From Mycobacterium malmoense (lineage in GTDB: Bacteria; Actinomycetota; Actinomycetes; Mycobacteriales; Mycobacteriaceae): DNA of 64,000 nucleotides. The stretch is from contig NZ_CP080999.1 in the NCBI RefSeq assembly GCF_019645855.1, positions 5,022,001-5,086,000 of the forward strand, given 5' to 3'. Below are positions 1 to 9,137 of this stretch, piece by piece (the first letter of the stretch is position 1; each line of letters opens with the position of its first letter). Both the position numbers and the translations under genes were made by a program. Under the pieces are notes generated by a model, which worked only from the letters and a program-made list of their open reading frames with translations, did not search any database and was not told the origin of the DNA.

Positions 1-273
1 TCGGCGCTGACGCTCGGTCATGCCGCCCCAGACCCCGAACTCGACCTTGTTATCCAGCGCGTCCGCCCCGCACTCTTGCATTACCGGGCAATGACGGCAG
101 ATCACAGCCGCCTTACGTTGGGCGGCGCCCCGAACAAACAGTTCATCGGGGTCAGTGGTTCGACACAACGCTTTAGAGACCCAGGCGATCCGATCCTCGG
201 CGTCGACACTGCGCAGTACCCCTTGTTCAGCCGCAATATTTGGTTCATCCGCGGCCGGCCGTGTTCCTGACAC
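1..273 (-). CDS. whiB4: WhiB4-type iron-sulfur redox regulator (3' end outside window)
   Basis: WhiB-family transcription factor that carries a redox-sensitive [4Fe-4S] cluster; WhiB4 of M. tuberculosis controls the oxidative-stress response. The 91 codons present start with GTG at 273, preceded by a strong AGGAAGGGA ribosome site. The four cluster cysteines are visible at residues 37, 59, 62 and 68 (the ICRHCPVMQEC signature), followed by the GVWGG turn and MTERQRR, where the window edge cuts the basic C-terminal DNA-binding tail. It is divergent from ponA2. The order whiB4-ponA2-phosphoesterase matches Rv3681c-Rv3683, which supports the specific name. Confidence 0.95.
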   Translation of the reverse strand, partial: MSGTRPAADEPNIAAEQGVLRSVDAEDRIAWVSKALCRTTDPDELFVRGAAQRKAAVICRHCPVMQECGADALDNKVEFGVWGGMTERQRR

Positions 274-632
274 GAGCTGTTCCCTTCCTCCCGGCCGCGA
301 GTTGCGACCGCCCTCCTCGGGTGCAGACCCCTGCTGCGATCTACGCCACACTATGCAGATCGGTGTTAGCTGAATCTCACCGTGTGTCTAAGTTAGGTGG
401 TCAAGTGGCAATTGCGCAACAGTCTGATAACGGTTTTTTTGGGACGCGCGTGCAGTCTCGTCCCGAAGCATAAATCCGGCCGCCGTGTCGCGCACCTCAG
501 CCCGGTGGTCCATCAGTGACGTCGACGCAAATTTTTTCCCAAAGTCGCTGGTAAGTCCACTGGCCACAGCATGGCCGAGTTCCGGCCAACTCGTGGCGTG
601 GCCGGGTGACTGAGGGCCGCTACCCTAGTACC
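274..632. other. whiB4-ponA2 divergent intergenic region
   Basis: This 359-bp spacer separates two divergent genes and must carry both promoters. The first part is noticeably AT-richer than its surroundings. Apart from the whiB4 ribosome site and the -10 box just before ponA2, I see no open frame with coding character and no clear palindromic operator. Confidence 0.5.
621..626 (+). promoter_or_regulatory. Candidate -10 box for leaderless ponA2
   Basis: TACCCT fits the mycobacterial TAnnnT -10 consensus and ends 6 bp before the ATG at 633. This would place the transcription start on the start codon. There is no Shine-Dalgarno sequence before this ATG, consistent with a leaderless mRNA. Pattern match only. 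Confidence 0.45.
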
Positions 633-3059
633 ATGCCCGACCGCCCCCCGGCCGCCGTCACGCTTCTCAAGCTTGCGGGCTGCTGTTTATTGGCGAGTGT
701 CGTCGCCACGGCACTGATGTTCCCACTGGCCGGTGGACTGGGCCTGATGTCCAATCGGGCCTCTGAAGTCGTCGCCAACGGCTCGGCCCAGCTTCTCCAG
801 GGTGAGGTGCCGGCCGTGTCGACGATGGTCGACAAGAAAGGCAACGTCATCGCCTGGCTGTACTCGCAGCGCCGGTTCGAGGTGCCCACCGACAAGATCG
901 CCAACACCATGAAGCTGGCGATCGTTTCGATCGAGGACAAGCGGTTCGCCGACCACAACGGGGTGGACTGGAAGGGCACCCTGACCGGGCTGGCCGGCTA
1001 CGCGAGGGGTGACGTCGATACCCGGGGTGGTTCGACCATCGAACAGCAGTACGTAAAGAACTACCAGCTGCTGGTGACCGCCCGAACCGACGCGGAAAAA
1101 CGCGCGGCCGTCGAAACCACGCCGGCGCGCAAGCTGCGTGAGATCCGGATGGCGCTCACGCTCGACAAGACCTTCACCAAACCCGAAATCCTGACCCGCT
1201 ACCTCAACCTCGTCTCTTTCGGCAACAACTCGTTCGGCGTGCAGGACGCCGCGCAGACCTACTTCGGCATCAACTCGTCCGAGCTGAATTGGCAGCAGGC
1301 GGCGCTCCTGGCGGGCATAGTGCAATCGACCAGCACGCTCAACCCGTACACAAATCCGGACGGCGCCCTGGCCCGCCGGAACTTGGTGCTGGACACCATG
1401 ATCGAGAACCTGCCGCAAGAGGCCGACGCCCTGCGCGCCGCCAAGGCCGCACCGCTGGGGATATTGCCCCAGCCCAACGAGCTGCCTCGGGGCTGCATCG
1501 CGGCAGGCGACCGCGCCTTCTTCTGCGACTACGTCCAGGAGTACCTGTCGCGCGCCGGGATCAGCAAGGAACAGGTGGCCAGGGGCGGCTATCTGATCCG
1601 CACCACGCTGGACCCGGACGTGCAGGTCCCGGTCAAGGCGGCCATCGACAAGTTCGCCAGCCCGACCCTGGGGGGCATCTCGAGCGTGATGAGCGTGATC
1701 GCGCCGGGCAGAGATTCCCACAAGGTGATGGCGATGGCCAGCAACCGCAAATACGGGCTCGACGTCGATGCCGGCGAAACCATGCGACCGCAGCCGTTCT
1801 CCCTGGTCGGCGACGGTGCGGGATCGGTCTTCAAAATCTTCACGACGGCCGCCGCGCTGGACATGGGCATGGGCATCAACGCCACGCTCGAGGTGCCGGG
1901 CCGATTCCAGGCCAAGGGCATGGGCAGCGGTGGGGCCAAGGGCTGCCCCAAGGACACCTGGTGCGTGATCAACGCCGGTAATTACCGGGGTTCGATGAAT
2001 GTGACGGACGCGCTGGCCACCTCGCCCAACACCGCGTTCGCCAAGCTGATCCAGCAGGTCGGGGTGACGCGCACGGTGGACATGGCGATCAAGCTCGGCC
2101 TGCGGTCCTACGCCAACCCCGGCACCGCCCGCGACTACAACCCGGACAGCAACGAGAGCCTGGCCGACTTCGTCAAACGGCAAAACATCGGCTCGTTCAC
2201 CCTCGGCCCGATCGAGGTGAACGCGCTAGAGCTGTCGAACGTGGCGGCCACCTTGGCCTCGGGCGGCGTGTGGTGCCCGCCGAACCCGATCGACAAGCTG
2301 TTCGACCGGCACGGCAATGAGGTCGCGGTGACCACCGAGACCTGCGATCAGGTGGTGCCCGAGGGTTTGGCGAACACGCTGGCCAACGCCATGAGCAAGG
2401 ACGCCTTGGGCGGTGGCACGGCGGCGGGTTCGGCCTCCGCGGCCGGCTGGGACCTGCCGATGTCCGGCAAGACCGGCACCACCGAGGCGCACCGATCCTC
2501 CGGTTTTGTGGGCTTCACCAGCCACTACGCGGCGGCGAACTACATCTACGACGACTCACCGACGCCGACGGATTTGTGCTCCGCCCCGCTGCGCCATTGC
2601 GGCGAGGGTGACCTGTACGGCGGCAACGAGCCGGCACGCACCTGGTTCACCGCGATGAAACCCATCGCCAACAACTTCGGTGAGGTGAAGTTGCCGCCCA
2701 CCGACCCCCGTTACGTCGACGGGTCGCCCGCCTCACGGGTGCCCGCCGTCACCGGATTGGATGTCGACGCGGCGCGTCAACGCCTGAAGGACGCGGGCTT
2801 CCAGGTCGCCGACCAAACCAACTCCGTCAACAGCAGCGCAAAGTCGGGTGAGGTGGTCGGAACGACACCCAGCGGCCAGACGATTCCGGGGTCGATCATC
2901 ACGATCCAAGTCAGTAACGGCATCCCGCCGGCTCCGCCTCCGCCACCGGAAGGCGTCCCACCGCCGATCGGATCGCAGGTCGTGGAGATTCCGGGTCTGC
3001 CACCGATTACGATTCCGCTGCTGGCGCCCCCGCCGCCGCCCGGACAGCCGCCCCCGTAG
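633..3059 (+). CDS. ponA2: Bifunctional class A penicillin-binding protein PonA2
   Basis: Membrane-anchored peptidoglycan synthase with glycosyltransferase and DD-transpeptidase activity. An N-terminal hydrophobic anchor (about residues 10-38) precedes the glycosyltransferase domain, with the SIEDKRF motif near residue 97 and RGGSTIEQQYVKN. The transpeptidase shows S398-x-x-K401 (GSVFK), SPN and K613-T-G. One PASTA domain (about 700-766) and a Pro-rich tail end the 808-residue protein. I chose ATG 633 over the in-frame GTG at 606 because MPDRPP begins the family alignment and a -10 box lies just before it. Matches Rv3682; linked in M. tuberculosis to stress adaptation and non-replicating survival. 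Confidence 0.96.
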   Translation: MPDRPPAAVTLLKLAGCCLLASVVATALMFPLAGGLGLMSNRASEVVANGSAQLLQGEVPAVSTMVDKKGNVIAWLYSQRRFEVPTDKIANTMKLAIVSIEDKRFADHNGVDWKGTLTGLAGYARGDVDTRGGSTIEQQYVKNYQLLVTARTDAEKRAAVETTPARKLREIRMALTLDKTFTKPEILTRYLNLVSFGNNSFGVQDAAQTYFGINSSELNWQQAALLAGIVQSTSTLNPYTNPDGALARRNLVLDTMIENLPQEADALRAAKAAPLGILPQPNELPRGCIAAGDRAFFCDYVQEYLSRAGISKEQVARGGYLIRTTLDPDVQVPVKAAIDKFASPTLGGISSVMSVIAPGRDSHKVMAMASNRKYGLDVDAGETMRPQPFSLVGDGAGSVFKIFTTAAALDMGMGINATLEVPGRFQAKGMGSGGAKGCPKDTWCVINAGNYRGSMNVTDALATSPNTAFAKLIQQVGVTRTVDMAIKLGLRSYANPGTARDYNPDSNESLADFVKRQNIGSFTLGPIEVNALELSNVAATLASGGVWCPPNPIDKLFDRHGNEVAVTTETCDQVVPEGLANTLANAMSKDALGGGTAAGSASAAGWDLPMSGKTGTTEAHRSSGFVGFTSHYAAANYIYDDSPTPTDLCSAPLRHCGEGDLYGGNEPARTWFTAMKPIANNFGEVKLPPTDPRYVDGSPASRVPAVTGLDVDAARQRLKDAGFQVADQTNSVNSSAKSGEVVGTTPSGQTIPGSIITIQVSNGIPPAPPPPPEGVPPPIGSQVVEIPGLPPITIPLLAPPPPPGQPPP

Positions 3060-3094
3060 AGCGCGGGATCGCGGTCTGCATGCGCGACCGGCAG

Positions 3095-3100
3095 TAGGCT
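3095..3100 (+). promoter_or_regulatory. Candidate -10 box for the metallophosphoesterase gene
   Basis: TAGGCT ends 6 bp before ATG 3107, again the spacing expected for a leaderless transcript. It lies in the 47-bp gap after ponA2, so the downstream gene may have its own promoter as well as read-through. Confidence 0.4.
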
Positions 3101-3106
3101 GCCTGC

Positions 3107-4066
3107 ATGGCTGAAGTTTTGCCCGTCCTGATCCGCACCGGCGCCGCCGCGCTCGGCTCGACCGTCGCCGGCATCGGTTATGCCGCGCTCGTCGAGCGCA
3201 ACGCGTTCGTCCTGCGCGAGATAACCATGCCCGTCTTGACGCCGGGCTCCACGCCGCTGCGGGTACTGCACATCAGCGATCTGCACATGCGGCCCAACCA
3301 GCACCGCAAACAGGCCTGGCTGCGCGAACTGGCCAGCTGGGAGCCAGATCTGGTGGTCAACACCGGCGACAACCTGGCGCACCCCAAGGCGGTGCCCGCG
3401 GTTGTGCAGACCCTGGGCGACCTGCTGTCGCGGCCGGGTGTGTTCGTGTTCGGCAGCAATGACTACTTCGGGCCGCGCCTGAAGAACCCGTTGAACTACG
3501 TGACCAACCCGTCGCACCGGCTCCGCGGCGAGCCGCTGCCCTGGCAGGACCTGCGGGCGGCGTTCACCGAACGCGGCTGGCTCGACCTCACCCACACCCG
3601 CCGCGAGTTCGAGGTGGCCGGCCTGCACATCACCGCCGCGGGCGTGGACGACCCGCACATCAACCGGGACCGCTACGACGCGATCGCGGGCCCGGCCAGC
3701 CCGGCCGCGAACCTGCGGCTGGGGCTGACCCATTCCCCGGAGCCGCGGGTGCTGGACCGGTTCGCCGCTGACGGCTACCAGCTGGTGATGGCCGGACACA
3801 CCCACGGCGGGCAGGTGTGCATGCCGTTCTACGGCGCGCTGGTGACCAACTGCGGCCTGGACCGGTCCCGCGCGAAGGGACCGTCGCGTTGGGGCGCGAA
3901 CATGCAGTTGCACGTCTCCGCCGGGATAGGCACCTCCCCGTTTGCGCCCGTGCGATTCTGCTGCAGGCCCGAAGCGACTCTGCTGACGTTGATCGCCACT
4001 CCGATGGGCGACCGGGATTCCACCAGCGACCTGAGCCGTTCGCAGCCAACCGCTTCGGTGCACTGA
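3107..4066 (+). CDS. Calcineurin-like metallophosphoesterase, YkuE/YaeI type
   Basis: Metal-dependent phosphoesterase of 319 residues; the substrate is unknown, though relatives act at the envelope. A short hydrophobic N-terminus (residues 5-30) suggests membrane association. Metal-binding motifs appear in order: D58-L-H60 in HISDLHM, GDN near residue 88, GSND in place of the usual GNHD near 113, a conserved THS near 208, and GHTHGGQ at 230-236. It lies 47 bp after ponA2 as in Rv3682-Rv3683, so a cell-envelope role is inferred from context and topology, not shown. Confidence 0.9.
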   Translation: MAEVLPVLIRTGAAALGSTVAGIGYAALVERNAFVLREITMPVLTPGSTPLRVLHISDLHMRPNQHRKQAWLRELASWEPDLVVNTGDNLAHPKAVPAVVQTLGDLLSRPGVFVFGSNDYFGPRLKNPLNYVTNPSHRLRGEPLPWQDLRAAFTERGWLDLTHTRREFEVAGLHITAAGVDDPHINRDRYDAIAGPASPAANLRLGLTHSPEPRVLDRFAADGYQLVMAGHTHGGQVCMPFYGALVTNCGLDRSRAKGPSRWGANMQLHVSAGIGTSPFAPVRFCCRPEATLLTLIATPMGDRDSTSDLSRSQPTASVH

Positions 4067-4383
4067 ACGATCGGACCCGGATCGCGGTCCGCGGCCGCTC
4101 CCATTGCTGGGCCGACAATCCGGCTGATCCGGGCCCATGCGCGTCGCAGCGCCGACACACACTTGCTCCGGTACCCCGCTGCCGTCGGCGTGGTGTGCGG
4201 ACGTGGGCATCGCGCTGCATCTCAAAGACGAGACGACGCACATCACCGGCAGCCTCAAGCCGCGCTCGTTGTTCCTGTATGTGCTGCGCAACGGGGGATC
4301 GACGACCGGGCCGGTGGTCTAGCCTGTTGCACTGCGGTTTCGCCAGCCGACGGGCCGGTGCGATAGGCTGTCGTGGCTTCAAG
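4067..4383. other. Intergenic region with a short possible coding remnant
   Basis: No clear gene. A 61-codon frame on the plus strand at 4137-4322 contains a plausible protein-like stretch (ALHLKDETTHITGSLKPRSL), but it lacks a ribosome site and I recognise no family. It may be the tail of a decayed gene. Confidence 0.3.
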
Positions 4384-4457
<74 letters not shown>

Positions 4458-4732
4458 CCCGTGATTCAAGCGCCTGACCAGTAGCAACACGGTCGGTGCT
4501 TCTCTGCGTCAGGAAGACGTTTGCGCGTCCGTCCGCAGCGCGTCCGCAGCAGATTTGCGCAGCGCCAGCACTGCAGGTAAACGGCCCGGATTCGATCATC
4601 CCGGTCCATCTCCTTTAGTGGACGATGAGCGAACAACGTCACCGACGTTTGGCCCTCAGCGACCCGTACGAGCGGTGCGGGAAGTTAATTGAAATTAGTG
4701 AACGCTACTCGGTGCTAGCGGGAAAAGACCAG
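4458..4732. other. Intergenic region downstream of tRNA-Pro
   Basis: 275 bp without a convincing gene. tRNA genes are frequent integration sites, so I looked for a second copy of the tRNA 3' end in the following variable stretch and found none by eye. No integrase remnant is recognisable. Confidence 0.4.
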
Positions 4733-5359
4733 TTAGATGCGCCTCGGCTGATAGTGCGTGGAGAAGCGCCGCCGTCTCGGCGGAACGACGCTGGGCGCGG
4801 CGCCCGCCCAAATTCGCAATTCCGCCCGCCCGACGAGGCGGCAACGGTGGGTGGTCGCCAACTGGCGAGCCGCCTTTGTGAACGCTCGGTTTGTCACCAC
4901 GACCGTCTGATTACAACCGTGGTGCAGTGCTCCGGAAACGACCTGCTGCACCGCGGCCACGCCGACAGCCTTTGTCAGCCGCTTACATTGGACCGCCATG
5001 CGGGTGCCGTCTTTTTTGGCGATTAGATCTACCCCGTAGTCGCCGGTGCTTGCGGTGGGGGTGACGCTCCAACCCGCGGTGCGAAGCTGTGCCGCAACGA
5101 ATCCTTCAAACTCGACACCCGACATCTGGTCGATGGCCGCCATGTCGGAAGTCGCACATCGACGATCGCGCCTTCGCTGCAGCGCGACTTGATAGCGGTC
5201 CCATCGAACAGAAAGCCACAACAGGGTGGCCAGCGTCAGGACCAGGCCGCCGAGCCCGGCCGAAAAGCCCGCCGGCACGCTACCGGTGGTCTGCTGGGTG
5301 AAATACCAAGGGAGAGCGAACCCGAACAAGAGCAGGACGAACCCGAGTATCTTCTCCAT
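4733..5359 (-). CDS. Membrane-anchored restriction endonuclease-like protein (Mrr catalytic domain)
   Basis: Protein of 208 residues with two N-terminal membrane segments (about 5-50) followed by an Mrr/type IV restriction endonuclease fold. The PD-(D/E)xK core is visible as GDYGVDLIAKK...MAVQCKR, where the Asp of GVDL and the Gln and Lys of VQCK are the expected metal and catalytic residues. Mrr enzymes cut methylated or foreign DNA; this topology (membrane helices plus Mrr_cat) is widespread and its function is unproven. ATG 5359 has a nearby GAGGAG. It stands alone between tRNA-Pro and a DUF4193 gene, outside the usual M. tuberculosis synteny, so probably acquired. Confidence 0.8.
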   Translation of the reverse strand: MEKILGFVLLLFGFALPWYFTQQTTGSVPAGFSAGLGGLVLTLATLLWLSVRWDRYQVALQRRRDRRCATSDMAAIDQMSGVEFEGFVAAQLRTAGWSVTPTASTGDYGVDLIAKKDGTRMAVQCKRLTKAVGVAAVQQVVSGALHHGCNQTVVVTNRAFTKAARQLATTHRCRLVGRAELRIWAGAAPSVVPPRRRRFSTHYQPRRI

Positions 5360-5727
5360 GGCTCCTCACGGTGCTGCGCCGACGTGGACTTGTCCGACGA
5401 AGCTACCGGAGGGCTGTGACAATCCAGGACAATCCACCGCTGCGGCGCTGCGGCCTCGAAGTCCGATTGCGGGAGCTTGCTCCCCGACGGCGTCTGGCAC
5501 CGCCGCATTCACGCGCAGGTTTTTGGGGCTAAGTGCCCGGAGACCGTTTGGGGCGTGAACGTGGTTTCGTGACCCGCTAGGTCGGGGTGATCAAAGATAG
5601 TCCGTGAATCTCGCTGTCCGACAGCCCATCTCGGCTGCTCAGGCGTGGATCGTTTGCCGTTGCGCGAATGCCGGCACGCCGACGACGGAAAGACGGCGTT
5701 TCCACTTGATCATGGCGCGGTGCGGCA
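5360..5727. other. Intergenic region between endonuclease and DUF4193 genes
   Basis: 368 bp with no protein family that I recognise. A 24-codon minus-strand frame (about 5642-5716) starting MIKWKRRLSV can be read, but nothing supports translation. Confidence 0.4.
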
Positions 5728-6030
5728 TCAGGCGCAGTCCGCGCAAATCGGAAGTCCGGAGCTGGAGCTGCGCAACCTGCTGCGGTGCTGCACCAGGAAG
5801 CAGCTCGAACAGGTGAACTCGTCGGCCCGCTGGGGAATCACCGTCACCGACAGTTCTTCGCCGGACAGGTCCGCGCCGGGCAGCTCGAAAAAGAGCGCAT
5901 CGTAAAGGTCCTCGTCGACAACCGCGGTGGACGAGCCGGACAGGGTGGGCGCTAGCTCGCGCAGACCGGACGTGTCCTGGGCCTCGACGTCGGGCGCGCG
6001 GCGTGCGTCGTAATCACTTGAGGTCGCCAT
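5728..6030 (-). CDS. DUF4193 small zinc-ribbon protein
   Basis: 100-residue acidic actinobacterial protein. The family core is clear: FFELPGADLSGEELSV, then TCSSCFLV and a C-terminal ICADC that together supply four cysteines for a probable zinc site. I chose ATG 6030 because AGGAAGGAA precedes it at good spacing and the family begins MATxxDYD; the longer frame is an extension. It resembles the protein encoded by Rv2699c and is probably a second, diverged copy. The central part (residues 15-45) is poorly conserved. Function unknown. Confidence 0.85.
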   Translation of the reverse strand: MATSSDYDARRAPDVEAQDTSGLRELAPTLSGSSTAVVDEDLYDALFFELPGADLSGEELSVTVIPQRADEFTCSSCFLVQHRSRLRSSSSGLPICADCA

Positions 6031-6442
6031 GGGTGTTCCTTCCTGCTCAAGGGCGGGTTGACGCACTTGCCTGTACTCACCCGCAGCATCAGCCGATACC
6101 CCATTCAGGGCTTAGCCACACCCGTCGGCCCCAAAAAATTGCAGACACGACAATGGACGCCCTCGGTCGCCTCGCCGGATCGTGACCCGGACACCCAGAC
6201 CGGCCCCAACCATGGTGCTGTGCGTGCGGATGGGCCAGCGTGACCGACCGGAACTTCGCTCGTTGCGAAAGGCTTGTGCGCCAAGCCTATTCGTGTGGCA
6301 GGACAGATCCGAGAGCGCGACTTGGCGGCCGAGGGCCTGACCGATACTGCGCGAGCCATAGTGTCAGCCAGCCCCAACGTGGGTATGCCGGGCAGATGAC
6401 GTTGCAACCCCGAGCACGACGCCGTCTCACCGCCGACGCGGG
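6031..6442. other. Intergenic region upstream of DUF4193 and HAD genes
   Basis: 412-bp divergent spacer. Short frames on both strands (for example 6240-6455 plus and 6105-6407 minus) have no ribosome site and no recognisable family. It probably carries the promoters of the flanking genes, but I cannot point to convincing boxes. Confidence 0.4.
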
Positions 6443-7138
6443 GTGGGTCCGCTGAAACCCGCCCGCGGCGCCCCCGCCGCCCTATTCGACGTGGACGGAA
6501 CCCTGGTCGATTCCAACTACCTGCACGTCTACGCCTGGCAACGCGCCTTCGACGACGAGGGCATGTCCGTCGCCGCCTGGAAGATCCACCGCTGCATCGG
6601 CATGGACGGCTCGGCGTTGGTGCGCACCTTGTCCGATGACGCCCCGGCGAAGGTGCAAAACCGGCTCAGCGACGGGCACAGCCGCTATTACCGCGACACC
6701 ACGCCGCTACTGGCGCCGCTACCCGGTGCCCGCGCGTTGCTGCGCCGCGTCGCCGGTCTCGGACTGCAGGTCGTGCTCGCCAGTTCGGCGCCCGACGACG
6801 AACTCCAGTCCCTGCTCAAGGCGCTCGACTGCGACGACGTCATCTCGGTGTCGACGTCGTCGCGCGACGTCGACACCGCCAAGCCCGAACCCGGCATCGT
6901 GCGGGTCGCCCTGGACCGGGCCGGTGTGGACGCGGAGCATGCCGTGTTCGTCGGCGACGCCGTGTGGGATGCGCACGCCGCGGCGGGCGCGGAATTGCCG
7001 TGCATCGGCCTGTTGAGCGGCGGCATCTCCGGCGCGGAATTGCAAGCCGCCGGCGCGTCACCGATCTTCGCGGATCCGCAGGACCTGCTCGACCATCTGG
7101 AATCCACCCGCATCGCGGCGCTGGCGCCCCACCGCTGA
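6443..7138 (+). CDS. HAD-superfamily hydrolase (phosphoglycolate phosphatase-like)
   Basis: Soluble phosphatase-like enzyme of 231 residues. HAD motif I is FDVDGTLVDS (Asp nucleophile near residue 16), motif II the Ser of LASSAP, motif III the Lys of AKPEPGI, and motif IV GDAVWD. The helical cap between motifs I and II marks subfamily I (beta-phosphoglucomutase/Gph type); the natural substrate is unknown. GTG 6443 is the first start in frame and puts motif I close to the N-terminus, as in the family. No ribosome site is obvious. Confidence 0.85.
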   Translation: MGPLKPARGAPAALFDVDGTLVDSNYLHVYAWQRAFDDEGMSVAAWKIHRCIGMDGSALVRTLSDDAPAKVQNRLSDGHSRYYRDTTPLLAPLPGARALLRRVAGLGLQVVLASSAPDDELQSLLKALDCDDVISVSTSSRDVDTAKPEPGIVRVALDRAGVDAEHAVFVGDAVWDAHAAAGAELPCIGLLSGGISGAELQAAGASPIFADPQDLLDHLESTRIAALAPHR

Positions 7139-7145
7139 CCGGACG

Positions 7146-7646
7146 CTACTTCCCATGGGTGCGCAGCAACAGCGGTAGCGCCCACCAAAAGAACGCGAAC
7201 ATCGCCAGCGCACCCGCTCCCGCTACCAACCCCGCGTCGCGCCCCGCCACCGCGACGAAAACGACGACCGTCACCCCGGTCAGCGCCAGACCGAGCAGCG
7301 CCAGCCCGGCGTAGGCGCACCGGTGCGCGGCCGACACCAGCACTTGAAGGCGATGCCGCCTGAACAGCAGCCGGTGAATCCCGACCGGGGCGACCAGCAG
7401 CACCGTCGCGACCACCGAACAAGCCACCGTCGCCAGGTATACGTCCCGCATGTCTTCGTCGAGAACGTCGAAACGCTGTTGGAACGGCAACGTCAACAGG
7501 AACCCGGTGAGCAGCTGCACCCCGGTCTGCACGACCCGCAGCTCCTGCAGCAGGCTGTTCCAATTACGGTCCAGCCGTTCGATTTCGGTTTCGCCGCGCT
7601 GGTTGCGATCCCACCGCTGGTCGCCTTCGGGATGATCGGCATCCAT
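7146..7646 (-). CDS. DUF6328-like four-helix membrane protein
   Basis: 166-residue membrane protein. A charged N-terminus (1-35) leads to the conserved LLQELRVVQTGVQLLTGFLLTLPF segment typical of actinobacterial DUF6328 proteins. Four membrane helices follow, roughly at 40-60, 73-93, 107-130 and 135-155. It is convergent with the HAD gene (stops 7 bp apart) and lies upstream of rsfB on the same strand, 44 bp away. Function unknown. Confidence 0.75.
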   Translation of the reverse strand: MDADHPEGDQRWDRNQRGETEIERLDRNWNSLLQELRVVQTGVQLLTGFLLTLPFQQRFDVLDEDMRDVYLATVACSVVATVLLVAPVGIHRLLFRRHRLQVLVSAAHRCAYAGLALLGLALTGVTVVVFVAVAGRDAGLVAGAGALAMFAFFWWALPLLLRTHGK

Positions 7647-7690
7647 GGCCGTGATCTTCGCACCGGCCCCGGGGGGCCAGGGTCGAATGG

Positions 7691-8059
7691 TTAGCCGTTG
7701 AGCTTGCCGTCGCGGACGGCGGTCAACGCGTCGTCGAGCGTCGGGTAAAGCGGGAAGGTCTTGTCCAGACCGGTCAGGTGGATCGGCCTCCTGGTCGCCG
7801 GGCCGCGCGCAACGACGCCGAACTCGGTGGACTTGCCGAGTTTCTCGTACGTCGCCGCGAGGATCTTCAGCCCCACCGAGCCGAGAAACTCGACCGCGGA
7901 CAGGTCGATGACCAGCGCCGTGGGGCCGTCAGCCACCACCGCACCGATGGCCTGTTCCAGGGCCGGGGCGGTGACCAGATCGATTTCGCCGCTGACACTG
8001 ACCACGGAGACCCCATCGTGGTCCTCGACCAACGTGGTAATCGAATCGGGAGCTGACAA
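7691..8059 (-). CDS. rsfB: Anti-sigma factor antagonist (STAS domain), RsfB-like
   Basis: 122-residue single STAS protein. In M. tuberculosis RsfB (Rv3687c) binds the SigF anti-sigma factor UsfX/RsbW and is regulated by phosphorylation of a serine. Here the phosphorylatable serine is S61 in EFLGSVGLKIL. The start is TTG 8059 with AAAGGA about 8 nt upstream, and MSAPDSIT matches the family start. It is divergent from the stressosome-type operon at 8213, so it is a plausible substrate for the phosphatase and kinase domains encoded there (inference). Confidence 0.9.
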   Translation of the reverse strand: MSAPDSITTLVEDHDGVSVVSVSGEIDLVTAPALEQAIGAVVADGPTALVIDLSAVEFLGSVGLKILAATYEKLGKSTEFGVVARGPATRRPIHLTGLDKTFPLYPTLDDALTAVRDGKLNG

Positions 8060-8212
8060 TGGCGATCCTTTGTCCGGGGCCGTGAATGTGCTGCAAGCCT
8101 AACCTGCCGTGCGAACTGCGAGAAGAATAAGCCCTCCCCACCTGCGCCGCGATAACCCAGGCTAATCTCCCCATAGGCGCTGTGCACTGCAACGCGGCAC
8201 TTGGGAGGCCAG

Positions 8213-9115
8213 ATGTCAGATTCGCCGTCCGATTTCGGCAGCGTCAACACCGCCGCGCAGACAGTCAGCAATTCCAGCGAGGGCCTGCTGCCGCAACTGG
8301 TGCAGCACCTGCGGCAGAACCGGACCATTTTGCGCGAGGAGTGGGCCCGCCGGATCACCGAGGCCGAACTGCTCACCGCGATGACGTCGGAGGAGATCTT
8401 CTCCGAAGCGACCGCCGTCTACGACAACTACGTGGAGGTGCTCGAGACCGGTAGCGTCGAGGCGCTGCAGGACTACGCGCGCGACCTGTCGGAACGCATC
8501 ATCCCGCGGGGCGTGGAGACCGACGAGGTCGTCGGCATCGTGCTGCTGCTGCGCGACGTGCTGGCACGCTCCCTGTTCGAGAAGTACCAGACCGACTTCG
8601 AGATGCTCACCCGCGTGCTGGACGCCTACGAGCCGGCGGCCAACCGCATCGCCAATACGGTGGCCGTCAGCTTCGTGCAGGAACGCGAGCGCATCATCCG
8701 CCAGCAGCAGGAGGCCATCCGCGAGCTGTCGACGCCGGTGCTGCAGGTGCGCGAGCAGCTGCTGATCCTGCCGATCATCGGGGTGCTCGACAGTCAGCGC
8801 GCCCGCCAGGTCACCGAGCAGCTGCTGCGGGCCATCCGCGCGAACCGCGCCAAAGTCGTGGTCATCGACATCACCGGTGTGCCCACCATCGACTCCACGG
8901 TGGCAAACCACCTGGTGCAGACGGTCGACGCGTCGGGGTTGATGGGCGCGAGCGTAATCATCACCGGCCTGTCCTCCGAGATCGCCCTGACGCTGGTGAC
9001 GATCGGGCTGGACCTGTCGAAGATGAACGCCGTCGGCGACCTGCAGGGCGGTATCGAAGAAGCCGAGCGCCTGCTCGGCTACGAGGTCACTCGCGCCGGC
9101 GAGCTGACCGGGTAA
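8213..9115 (+). CDS. rsbR: RsbR-type stressosome co-antagonist (N-terminal sensor plus STAS)
   Basis: 300-residue protein. The N-terminal all-helical half (about 20-165, RsbRD/globin-like class) is the presumed sensor; the C-terminal half (185-290) is a STAS domain. In B. subtilis RsbR is phosphorylated by RsbT at two positions; the equivalents here are S228 (in IDSTVANHL) and T260 (in EIALTLV), so the first site is Ser rather than Thr. The joining helix ending AIRELSTPVLQV is characteristic. ATG 8213 has GGGAGG five bases upstream, better than the earlier in-frame start. First gene of a five-gene operon. Confidence 0.88.
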   Translation: MSDSPSDFGSVNTAAQTVSNSSEGLLPQLVQHLRQNRTILREEWARRITEAELLTAMTSEEIFSEATAVYDNYVEVLETGSVEALQDYARDLSERIIPRGVETDEVVGIVLLLRDVLARSLFEKYQTDFEMLTRVLDAYEPAANRIANTVAVSFVQERERIIRQQQEAIRELSTPVLQVREQLLILPIIGVLDSQRARQVTEQLLRAIRANRAKVVVIDITGVPTIDSTVANHLVQTVDASGLMGASVIITGLSSEIALTLVTIGLDLSKMNAVGDLQGGIEEAERLLGYEVTRAGELTG

Positions 9116-9137
9116 GCACACGTAGCACGAGCACCCC

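Noticed and set aside
687..2183. 498-codon open frame antisense to ponA2
   Set aside because: Shadow frame in GC-rich coding DNA, with no family resemblance and no promoter.
4137..4322. 61-codon plus-strand frame as a gene
   Set aside because: Protein-like stretch but no ribosome site, no family and no conserved context; kept only as a note on the intergenic region.
4458..6442. Integrated element bounded by tRNA-Pro
   Set aside because: No integrase and no second copy of the tRNA 3' end could be found by eye, so only variable content is claimed.
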